A DNA stretch of 64,000 nt from CAIWHR01 sp963830485 (lineage in GTDB: Bacteria; Pseudomonadota; Gammaproteobacteria; Burkholderiales; Casimicrobiaceae): the NCBI GenBank assembly GCA_963830485.1, contig CAWHNE010000029.1, forward strand, positions 372,001 to 436,000. The letters run 5' to 3'. The notes beneath the pieces are model-generated. The model did not search any database. It saw nothing but the letters and a program-made list of their open reading frames with translations, and had not been told where the DNA came from. The translations under genes and the position numbers were made by a program. Every line of letters starts with the position of its first letter. The first letter of the stretch is position 1. Shown here piece by piece: positions 45,732 to 54,735 of this stretch.

Positions 45732-48700
45732 GCGCCGGCGACGACGCGAACGACGAGCGACGCGCGCGCCGACCGCGTGGATCTCGCGCGGTTTCGAGGA
45801 GCTCGTCGCCTCGCGCGATCCGGAGCCTGCGCCGGAGAAGGTCGACTTCGACGTGGTCATCGTCGGCAGCGGCTACGGCGGCGCGATCGCCGCGGCGCGC
45901 CTCGCCGGCGCTACGGACAGGAAGAGGACGAGTCGCGACCCGATCCGCGTCTGCGTGCTCGAGCGCGGCCGCGAGTATCTGCCGGGGATGTTTCCGCCGC
46001 GACTCGCCGATCTCGCCGGCCACGTCCGCTTCTCGTACCGAGGGCGCGGCGTGCGCGCGCGGCGAGCGCGAGGGACTCTTCGACGTGCGCGTCGGCGCCG
46101 ATGTCAGCGCCGTCGTGGCGAACGGTCTCGGTGGCGGCTCGCTCATCAACGCGGGCGTGATGGCCGAGCCCCGCGATGACGTCTTCCAGCGCCCCGAGTG
46201 GCCGAAGGAGATCCGTGCCGAGTCGAAGGGGGACCGGCGACGAACGCTTCGCGGAGGTGCGCAAGCTGCTCGGCCGCGAGCGGCGTGGCAATGACGTCCG
46301 GTGTGCTCAATCCGGACAAGGTACCGGCCAAGTACCGGGTGCTCGAGCGGATGGCGCCGGACCGGCGATCACTTTCAAGCCCGCGTCGATCACCGTCGCG
46401 CTGACGCCGAACCGTGTCAGCTCGGCCAACGTCGCGCTCGACGAGTGCATACGCTGTGGCGACTGCGCGACCGGCTGCAACCACGGCGCGAAGGACTCGC
46501 TCGACGTGAACCTGCTCCGCACGGCCGAGCAGGCTGGCGCCTGCGATCTACACCGGAGCGACGGTGCTGCGCCTCGAGCGGCGGCGATCGATCGGCGACG
46601 CCTCCGGGCGTGCCGACCGGACTGTGGCTGCTCGACGTCGTCCACACCGATGCCGACCTGCGCGCGCGGCAGGGCGGGCCGTTCCGCCTGGTCGCCCGCA
46701 ACGTGATCCTCGCCGCGGGCACCTTCGGCTCGACGGAGATCCTGCTGCGCTCGCGCGGACCGACGACTCGTCTTCAGCGCGCGCCTCGGGCAGCGCTTCT
46801 CGACCAACGGCGACATGATCGCCGTCGATCTACGACCAGCGCGACGGCCGCGCCGCCATCGGGTCAGAGGTCAACGCGATTGCCGACGAGCGGGATGCCG
46901 CCCGACGAGCGCAAGGTCGGCCCGACGATCACCGGCGATCATCGACCTGCGCGACGCGCGGCGGGGGTCGTCATCGAGGAAATGGCTGTGCCCGGGCCGC
47001 TGCGGCGCGTGTTCGAGGAGGTCGTGACGACCGGTCAACGTCCTGCGCGCGCTCGCGACGCTCGACCCAGCCGAGCATCGCGCCGGACGACGACCGGCCA
47101 GGACCCCTGCGCCGTCGACGGCGAGGCGATCCGGAGCTCGTCGACTCGTCGCGATCATGGGCGACGACGGCGCGGGCGGCGCGCTCGAGCTCGTCGGCGG
47201 CGACGCCGAGGCGGACGGCGACGGGGCCGTCCGCGTGCGCTGGCCCGAAGGCGCGCGACCATCACCGTCTTCGGCGACGGGATCGAGGCACTGCGCGACG
47301 CTCGGCAGGAGACTCCGGCGTCGCGGCGAAGGTGCAGCCCAATCCGGCGTGGCAGCTCCTGCCCGACGACATGCAGTTCCTGTTCGACAACAAGCGCGGG
47401 CCGCTACTTACGGTCCATCCGCTCGGCGGTTGCCCGATGGGCGAGTGCGGCGCGCGAGGAGCCGGATCCGCGCAGACTCCGCCGAACCACGCCCAAGTGC
47501 TGGGGCGTCGTCAACGACCTCGGCCAGGTGTTCGACGGACGCGCCCTGCCGGACCGCAGCGCGCGTGTTCGCGAATCTCGTCGTGCTCGACGGCTCGATC
47601 GTCCCGACCTCGCTCGGCATCAACCCGTCGCTGACGATCGCGACGCTCGCGTATCGCGCCGTCGAGCTCCTGCGCGACAAAGATGGGAATACGACGCCAC
47701 CCGCCTGAAGCCGGCACCGCTGCGATGCGTCCGGTGTTCCAGGCGATGCCGGACGACCGCGGAGCCGGGCCGACGAAGGTCGACATCGTCGAGCGGATGT
47801 CGGGCGACGCGATGCTGCCGGCGCGCGACGGCGGGCACGAGTCGCCGCGCGGATCGAGCTGACGCTGCGCTTCGAGCCGCGAGCCGCTCGAGGCGCTGTT
47901 CCTGCCGCGGCAAGGACGACAGGGCAACGTGACGAACGCCTCCGATGAAGCGCCGGTTGAACGTCGATCCCGAGCGAGAGCCGGCTGCGCGTCTTCACCG
48001 CGAAGGACTGGCACGATTGGCGCCGCCGGGCCGGCAACGACGCCGAGCTCGACACACTCGTCCAGTTCGTCGGCGCCGCTCTCGGGCACGCTCGCGTTCA
48101 TGCACCGCGAGGCGTCGACCTATCCGGAGCGGCGGTGCCGGGCGCTGCGCGCCTGGCTTCTTCAATCGCGGCCTGCGCGACACGTGGCAGGCGGCGGCGA
48201 GCTGGATCAAGGACTGGCGGCGTCAGGCGGGCCGCTGCCGCCGTCGAAGCCGGGCGAAGGGAGCGGCGCTTTGCGCGAAGCTGCCGTTCGGCCGCGACCT
48301 CTGCCGGCGGCTCGCGCGCGGATTCAAGCAGCTATTCGCGCTCGCCTCGCACGGCGGCGAGGTCCGGCTGTTCGAGTACGACCTACACTGGGCGAGCCCG
48401 GACGCCCGGCGAAGGAGCCGCAGATCGACCTCGGTCTCTTCGAGCGCGCGCGCGAGATCGCCGGTCGCAAGCGCGTCACCTACAGCCGTCGCTCCAATCC
48501 GTGGCGGCAGATGACGCGGATGTCGCTCGACACGCTTCCCCGGGCTCTCGGCGGAGACGATGCGCCGTCCTCGAGCTCGACGCGACCTATCTCACGCAGC
48601 AGCGGTGCCGCTGATGCGAGTCCTGGAGCAGCAGGACGAGCCGTCGGTGCTCGCCGACCTCGGCTCGCTCGTCGGCTACTTCCTGCGCCTGCTGCTGTCG

Positions 48701-49946
48701 GTCCACGTCTGGAGCTTCCGCAAGCCCGATCCGGCCGATCCCGGGCGAGCCGCAGCGTCTGCCCGGCAAGATCAAGGGCCTTCCGGAGCCCGAGATCACG
48801 CGAGTTCGACGTGGCGCACCTGCCGGACGGCCGCGCCGGTGCGCGCGCGCCTCACGCGTTATCCGCGACCGACGTCGACGAAGCCGCCGCTCCTGATGAT
48901 TCCCGGTTACAGCGCGAGCGGAACCACGTACGCCCACCCGGCGCTCGAGCCGCACGCCGCCGGCTATCTTCTGGGACGCGCGGCCGCGACGTCTGGATCC
49001 TCGACATGCGCACGAGCTGCGGCATGCCGACCGCGCGGCTGCCGTGGACGCTTCGAGGACGCCGCGCTCGCCGACATTCCCGACGGCGATCGATTACATC
49101 TGGCATGCGACCGAGAACCAGCGCGAGAAAAGAGCAGGACAGAATCGGGATCGACGTCTTCGCGCACTGCATGGGCTCGGTGATGTTCAGCATGGCGCTG
49201 CTGGCGCCGCCGGAGCCCGGCGATCCGTTCTTCCGCGAGCGAGAGGCGCTGCCCGACGCGCGTCGGCCGGGTCGTGCTGTCGCAGATCGGTCCCGTCGTC
49301 GTGTTCACGCCGGCCAACGTGTTCCGCGCCTACCTGATGAGCTACCTGCGCGCGTTCCTGCCGCTCGCCGAACTACGAGTTCCGGATCGGACCGGCGCCG
49401 TCGCTCACCGACCAGCTGATCGACCGCGCGCTGGCGACGATGCCGTACCCGGAGAGCGAGTTCGACATCGAGAATCCGTGGTGGCCGCCGTGGCGGCGCA
49501 CGCCGTGGGTCGGCTCGCGCCACCGGATGGACGCGCTCTACGGCCGCGACTTCAACGTCGAGAACGTGAGCCGCCGAGGTGCTCGACGCGATCGACGACC
49601 TGTTCGGGCCGCTGTCGACCGACACGGTCGCGCAGGCGATCCATTTCGCGCGCCTCGGCGTCATCACCAACTACGCCGGCCGCAACGTGTTCGTCACGCG
49701 GCCGCAACCTGCTCGAGCGCTGGAAGCCGGGACGATCCGACAGCTGTCGATCCACGGCGACGGAGAACGGCCTCTACGACATCGCGACGCTCGCGCGGAT
49801 GAAGAAGCTGTTCAACGACGATCTCGGCATCGAGTTCGAGCCGCATCGTTCCAGGGCATCGGCCACCAGGACAGCCTGATCGGCAAGCGGGCCGGCGAGG
49901 TGTTCGAGGCGTCGACGAGTTTCTCAACGAGCAGGGACCACGATGA
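45728..49946 (+). CDS. GMC-family flavoprotein joined to an alpha/beta hydrolase (heavily frameshifted)
   Basis: A long polypeptide of about 1,390 codons, broken by dozens of frame changes; I assemble it from fragments. GMC part: VDFDVVIVGSGYGGAIAAAR (FAD-binding), VLERGREYLPGMFPP, ANGLGGGSLINAGVMAEPRD, NVILAAGTFGSTEILLRSR, HPLGGCPMGE and LGINPSLTIATLAYRAVEL. It contains CIRCGDCATGCNHGAKDSLD, a ferredoxin-like cysteine array. Middle part: FNRGLRDTWQAAASWIKDWR. Hydrolase part: LLMIPGYSASGTTYAHPALE, VWILDMRTSCGMP, the nucleophile motif FAHCMGSVMFSMAL and GIGHQDSLIGKRAGEVFE with the His. Cholesterol-oxidase-like GMC proteins with such a C-terminal hydrolase exist, so one gene is likely, though two genes cannot be excluded. 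It starts and ends in ATGA overlaps. Confidence 0.7.
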
Positions 49947-51695
49947 CCATGACGACGACGCCTACATCGGCCGACGAAGTTCCGCGCCGAGATCTGCCTG
50001 GCTGGGGCCGATCATGGGCGCGCCGTGCAGGCGAAACGGCACGCGCGAGGTGCCGATCGCCGGCGCCGAGGATCCGGCGCTCGGCAAGTCGTTCTGTGCG
50101 GCGCTGGTGCCGGTCGTGGCCGAGGTGCCAAGCGGCGCTTTCGGGCGGTGCCACGCCCGCGGCGCGTCACGCCGCTCTCGGTCTGATCGGCACGGCTGGT
50201 TCCGCGTCGTCACGCGCCACCGATCTCTGGGAGGGCGGCGCCGCCGGCGTGCTGGTCGTGCTGCTCTACAACCAGTCGAAGGATCTCGCCTACTACACGT
50301 ACGACGACCTGCCGCCAGGACACGGCGACCGGAGCTGCCGAATCGCCCGAGCCGCAGTCGGTCCGGGACGGCGACTCGCTTCCGCCGCCGATGCCCCCGG
50401 ACCGTCCCGACCATCGATCGAGGCGATCGACCCGCGATCGCGAAGCTGCTCGACGAGCGCGGGACCCGTCGAGACGCTGCGCAAGCCGGGCTCGCCGAAA
50501 TGTCCGACCGGCGCTCGTCGCCGTCCTGTGCAACGGAGCGGGAACCCGGTCCGCTGCCGCGACGCCGCCGAGCTCGTGTTCGCGCTCGCGAGCTGCCAGT
50601 ACCCGTCGGTCGATGCTTCGAAGAGCGCGGTCGCTGGCGCGTCGTACGCGCGGCTCGGCACGTGGCTGACCGAGCGGACGGAGCCCGTGCCGCAATGCCT
50701 GCTCCTCGTCGGCGACCAGATCTACGTCGACGGCACGGCGGGGCTGTTCGACCCGACGTCGCAGTTCGACCGCTTCGTACGCCCCTACGAGATCCTGTTC
50801 CGGATGAACGCCGGTGCGCGACGTGCTGCGGCGGCTGCCGGCCTTCATGATGCTGGACGACCACGAGATCTTCGACAACTGGGAGCCGCGGGTCGACGAC
50901 GAGCGCCCCGATCCGGCGATGATCGAGGGCCGTCGCTCGTATTTCAAGTTCCAGCGACGCGCGGGGCCCGACTCGGCAGGATCCGGAGGGAGATTCGCGC
51001 CATCCGCTCTGGTATCCAGTTCCGCGTCAACGGCTTTCCGCTGTTCATGGCCGACACGCGCACCGAGCGCGACGGCGCGCACTGCGCGAACGGCTCGCCA
51101 CGTGCGCGGATCATGAGCAAGACTCAGATGGGCGCGCTGCTGCGACTGGCTCCGCGCGCCAGCCGCGCGACGTGCCGAAGATCGTCGCTCGCCTGCGATC
51201 CTGCTCCCTCGGCACGCCCGCGCGATCCAGCGGGGCGCCGTGGCGAGCGCGCTGCGCTCCGACGGCTGGGACGGCTATCCGCGCATCGCTCTACGCAGGT
51301 GCTCGCCTGCATCGCGGAGGCGCAGATTCCGAACGTCGTGTTCGTCTCCGGCGACGAGCACCTGTCGTGCGTCGCCCGCGTCGAGCTCGAGACGAAGCGG
51401 CCACCCGCCGGTCATCGTCCACTCGGTGCACAGCTCGCCGTTGTTCGCGCCGTTCCCGTTCGCGAATTCGGACCGGGCGGATCTTGCGGCCGTCGACGCC
51501 TTCGACGTCCCGGCGCCGCATCGCAGGCGGAGCCTTACAAGTGCAGCGTGCGCACCGTGTTCGCTCCGCCCGGCAGACGGCTTCGCGTGCTCCGCTTCCG
51601 TCGCGACGGCAGTGGCTGGAACATGGAATGCTGCTTCGACCGCGCGGGCGCGTCGGGCGGCCGATGCCACGCGGATCAATCGCAGGCTCACGTGA
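49943..51695 (+). CDS. PhoD-like metallophosphatase (heavily frameshifted)
   Basis: About 580 residues assembled across many frame changes. The N-terminal ~200 residues are not recognised (WEGGAAGVLVVLLYNQSKDL, AYYTYDDLPPGHGD). The phosphatase domain has LVFALASCQYPSVDASKSAV, CLLLVGDQIYVDGTAGLFDP (metal-binding GDQ), FMMLDDHEIFDNW (DDHE metal ligands) and NVVFVSGDEHLSCVARVELE (GDEH ligand). This matches PhoD-type alkaline phosphatases or phosphodiesterases. No signal peptide is evident. The start overlaps the stop of the GMC/hydrolase gene; the stop is read as TRINRRLT at 51695. Confidence 0.7.
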
Positions 51696-51745
51696 CGGCA
51701 GCTCGCCGTCGAGCGGCTCGTCCCCGACGGAAGCTGTCGCTCGAC

Positions 51746-52403
51746 TCAGTCGGCGCGGAACACGACCGCGAACGGCCGTGGCAGCGACTTGAAGGTCGGT
51801 GACGAGCCGCACGCGCACGAACGGGTCGAGCCCGCGGAACGCCGTGCGGATCGCGCCGGCGCCGTCGGCCTTCGTGGCCATCCGCCAGTGCGCACGCCGC
51901 GTCGCGGGTCGCGCGCGCACGACGATGCCGAGGGAGAGCTCGCGCGAGGTGCGCGTCGCGGCTCATGTAGCTCCCGAACGTGGCGATGGCGTCGATCTCG
52001 AGCGGGATGCGCGCCCACAACGCATTGATCTGGCCCGCCAGCGTGCAGGCGTCGGCGATCAGCTGACGCGCGCGCTCGCGCGGCAGCGGATCGATGACGC
52101 GCGCGCGCCGCGATCTCGGCGAAGCGCGGCCCTACCGCGTAGACGCCCGGAAGCTCGGTGCGCGGCTCGAGCAGGCCTTCGGCGACGAGCTCCTCGACGC
52201 AGCGGCCGCCCTTCGGTCGTGTCGACGCCGAAGTCGTGGTGCAGCTGCCGTGCCGTGACGCGCGCCCGCTCGGGCGGGAGGCCGGCGATGCGGGCGACGA
52301 TGCGCGCGGCCGCGGCGCGCAGCTTCAGCGGCTCGACACCGAAGTACTGCCGGTGCTTGAGCAGCACGTGGTAGTCCTGAGGGCGTGCCCTGCGGCGATC
52401 CAT
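51746..52403 (-). CDS. Winged-helix protein with nucleotidyltransferase-like domain (frameshifted)
   Basis: About 218 residues. The N-terminus, DYHVLLKHRQYFGVEPLKLR, ARIVARIAGLPPERARVTAR and the read-through CVEELVAEGLLEPRTELPG, looks like a winged helix. The C-terminal part has IDAIATFGSYMSRDAHLAEL then SLGIVVRARP. This is the layout of a nucleotidyltransferase GS motif, but the usual acidic pair is replaced (SLG rather than DxD), so catalysis is doubtful. The ATG at 52403 has no ribosome site and is preceded at 8-24 bases by an AT-rich motif. Frame changes occur near 52215, 52105 and 51940. It is convergent with the PhoD-like gene. Confidence 0.5.
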
Positions 52404-52410
52404 GGCAGCT

Positions 52411-52427
52411 ATGACAATAGCATAATC
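52411..52427 (-). promoter_or_regulatory. AT-rich promoter/operator-like motif shared with 33671-33687
   Basis: ATGACAA-TAG-CATAATC on the plus strand is identical, apart from the three central bases, to ATGACAA-CGT-CATAATC at 33671-33687. Read toward the downstream minus-strand gene it is GATTATGCTATTGTCAT, containing a -10-like TATGCT that would give an almost leaderless mRNA. It also contains TATG-N7-CATA symmetry. Confidence 0.45.
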
Positions 52428-52464
52428 AACGTCGGTTGTGGCAAGTTGGGACCGCCAAGGGTAC

Positions 52465-53127
52465 TCAAGGGGGGAGGGCGCCCAAAATCGCGGCGCTCGC
52501 CGAGACGCCGAGACGGCTCGCGCCCGCCTCGAGCATGGCCATGGCGTCCTCGAGTGTCCGGATGCCGCCGGAGGCCTTGACCCCGAGGTCTGGGCCGACC
52601 GCCTCGCGAAGCAGCCGCACGTCGGCGACTGTCGCGCCGCCGCCGGGATGGAAGCCGGTCGAGGTCTTCACGAACGCGGCGCCCGCGTCGCGCGCGAGAC
52701 GGCAGGCGAGCGACTTCTCGGCGTCGGCGAGCGTGGCGGTCTCGAGGATCACCTTGACCGGGATCCCCGGCACCGCGCGGACGACCGTCTCGATCTCGGC
52801 GGCCACCACGGTCGCGTGCCCGCTGCGCAGCGCGCCGAAATTCATCACCATGTCGATCTCGGCAGCGCCCTCGCCGACCGCGAGCGCGGCGGCGCGCGCC
52901 TTGACCTCCGCGCGGTCGCAGCCGTGCGGGAAGCCTGCGACCGCGACCACGCGCGCGTCGATACCCACGAGCGCCGCCACGGCGGCGCGCACCCAGCACG
53001 GCTGCACGCAGTAGTAGCCGATACGCCACGCGCGGACGACCTCGGCGCCGGCGCGGATGTCGGCGTCGGTCGCTTCCGGCTTCAATACCGAGTGGTCGAT
53101 GATGCGGGCGAGCGCTTCACGGTTCAT
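52465..53127 (-). CDS. deoC: Deoxyribose-phosphate aldolase
   Basis: 2-deoxyribose-5-phosphate to glyceraldehyde-3-phosphate and acetaldehyde. 220 intact residues. Landmarks: RIIDHSVLKPEATDADI, YYCVQPCWVRAAVAALVG and VVAVAGFPHGCDRAEVKARA, the active-site GAAFVKTSTGFHPGGGATVA with the Schiff-base Lys, and GVKASGGIRTLEDAMAMLEA. The start overlaps the stop of the upstream secreted-protein gene (ATGA). This places it last in the transporter operon, unlike the usual deo clusters; no nucleoside phosphorylase gene is present. Confidence 0.94.
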   Translation of the reverse strand: MNREALARIIDHSVLKPEATDADIRAGAEVVRAWRIGYYCVQPCWVRAAVAALVGIDARVVAVAGFPHGCDRAEVKARAAALAVGEGAAEIDMVMNFGALRSGHATVVAAEIETVVRAVPGIPVKVILETATLADAEKSLACRLARDAGAAFVKTSTGFHPGGGATVADVRLLREAVGPDLGVKASGGIRTLEDAMAMLEAGASRLGVSASAAILGALPP

Positions 53128-53636
53128 GGCGCCATCCTCCTCGCTTCGGCGCGCGCGCGCTCGATGCGCGCCCCGAGCGAGCGGTCGAGCTCGTCGGCGC
53201 GAACGAGCTCGGGCGTCGTATCGGGCACGCCGGCGAAGTAGATCGAGAGCGCGGGCGCAGAGGGCGGCGGGCGATCGCGCGGCCACAACCGGATCTCGGT
53301 GCGCGGATGGTCGGCAAAGCGCGCGCGCAGAATCTTGACATCGAAGGCACCCGCCACTTCGGTCGCGGGAAACAGGACGGCCTGCCCTTGCGTGAACGGG
53401 TCGCGGCCGATGATTTCGACCCACGCGTAGGCGCGTGTGTCCGGCTCGACGCGCAGCACCACGGCCGTGTCGTCCTCCCTGCGTGCGCGCAGTACGCCCC
53501 ACGCGAGCGCGATGCCGGGCTGCGCGAACGCGTCGGCGGACCCGTGGACCTCGCGCGTGGCGTCGGCGGCTCGCGCGGGCGTGAGCGCGAGCCACGTGGC
53601 GAGGAGGACGCCCGCGAGCGCCGCCGCACGGATCAT
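53124..53636 (-). CDS. Secreted protein of unknown function
   Basis: 170 intact residues with a clear signal peptide (RAAALAGVLLATWLALTPARAAD). The mature region reads AFAQPGIALAWGVLRARRED, DTAVVLRVEPDTRAYAWVEI and IGRDPFTQGQAVLFPATEVA, predominantly beta. No catalytic motif is recognised. Both ends overlap neighbours: the ATPase stop upstream (ATGA at 53633-53636) and the deoC start downstream. It is tightly co-translated with the ABC transporter, so an envelope role linked to that uptake is possible. Confidence 0.7.
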   Translation of the reverse strand: MIRAAALAGVLLATWLALTPARAADATREVHGSADAFAQPGIALAWGVLRARREDDTAVVLRVEPDTRAYAWVEIIGRDPFTQGQAVLFPATEVAGAFDVKILRARFADHPRTEIRLWPRDRPPPSAPALSIYFAGVPDTTPELVRADELDRSLGARIERARAEARRMAP

Positions 53637-54733
53637 CGCTTCGTTCCCGCGAGCACGGCCGCGGCGCCGGGGGCGGGCCGCAACGCCACGGGCGTGCCGT
53701 TCGGGACGATCTCGCCCGGGCCCGCGTTGTAGCGGACCACCTGCAAGGTCGTCTCGCCGCAGCGCACGAGGTACTCGATCTTCTCGCCGAGGTACGCGTG
53801 CGCTGCGACGGTGCCCGTGATCGGTCCTGCGGTCGCGTCGCGGACCATCTCGATCGTTTCCGGGCGCAGGAGGAGCGACACGGCGTCGCCGGCCGCGACG
53901 CGCCCGGCCGGCGGCCGCGCACGCACGATGGCTCCGAGCGCCTCGACCGCCACGGCGTCGCTCTCGATCGCGACGACGCGCGCCGGCACGAGGTTCACGC
54001 GGCCGACGAACTGCGCGACGAATGGGGAGGCCGGGCGGTCGTAGAGGTCCTGCGCGGAGCCTTCCTGCACGACGCCGCCCTCGTTCATCACGGCGATGCG
54101 GTCGGACACGGCCATCGCCTCTTCCTGGTCGTGCGTCACGTACACGGTCGTGATGGCGAGCCGCTGCTGCAGCTCGCGGATCTCGAAGCGCATCTGCACG
54201 CGGAGCTTCGCGTCGAGGTTCGAGAGCGGCTCGTCGAAGAGCAGCACGCGCGGCCGGATCACGATCGCGCGCGCGAGCGCGACCCGCTGCTGCTCGCCGC
54301 CGGAGAGCTGGCCGGGAAACTGCGGCTCGTAGCCCGCGAGGCCGACGAGCGCGAGCACGTCGGCGACCGCCTTCTCGATCTCCGCGGCGCCCTGTTTGCG
54401 CACCTCGAGGCCGTACGCGACGTTCTCGGCCACCGAGAGGTGCGGAAACAGCGCATAGTTCTGGAACACGAAGCCGATGTTGCGGCGGTTGGCGGGCAGC
54501 CGCGTGACGTCCTCGCCGCCGAAGAGCACGCGGCCCGCGTCGGGTTGCTCGAAACCCGCGATGATCCGCAGCGTCGTTGTCTTCCCGCAGCCCGATGGCC
54601 CGAGGAGCGTCAGGAACTCGCCGGGGGCGACGTCGAGCCGCACGTCGCGGGCCGCATAGATCTCGCCCTTCACGCGGTGCGTGTAACGCTTCGACACGCC
54701 ATCGACCTTGACGCCGAGCCTGCCGTCGCCCAC
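53633..54733 (-). CDS. ABC transporter ATP-binding protein, iron/polyamine type
   Basis: 366 residues. ATPase motifs: LLGPSGCGKTTTLRIIAGF (Walker A), VFQNYALFPHLSVAENVAYG (Q-loop), QLSGGEQQRVALARAIVIRP (signature), RVLLFDEPLSNLDAKLRVQM (Walker B) and TTVYVTHDQEEAMAVSDRIA (H-loop). A TOBE-type C-terminal domain follows (LLLRPETIEMVRDATAGPIT). The second of two GTG codons (54733) has GGAGG at the right distance and is preferred. It energises the fused permease encoded just upstream. The family spans FbpC, PotA and related importers. Confidence 0.92.
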   Translation of the reverse strand: MGDGRLGVKVDGVSKRYTHRVKGEIYAARDVRLDVAPGEFLTLLGPSGCGKTTTLRIIAGFEQPDAGRVLFGGEDVTRLPANRRNIGFVFQNYALFPHLSVAENVAYGLEVRKQGAAEIEKAVADVLALVGLAGYEPQFPGQLSGGEQQRVALARAIVIRPRVLLFDEPLSNLDAKLRVQMRFEIRELQQRLAITTVYVTHDQEEAMAVSDRIAVMNEGGVVQEGSAQDLYDRPASPFVAQFVGRVNLVPARVVAIESDAVAVEALGAIVRARPPAGRVAAGDAVSLLLRPETIEMVRDATAGPITGTVAAHAYLGEKIEYLVRCGETTLQVVRYNAGPGEIVPNGTPVALRPAPGAAAVLAGTKR

Positions 54734-54735
54734 GG

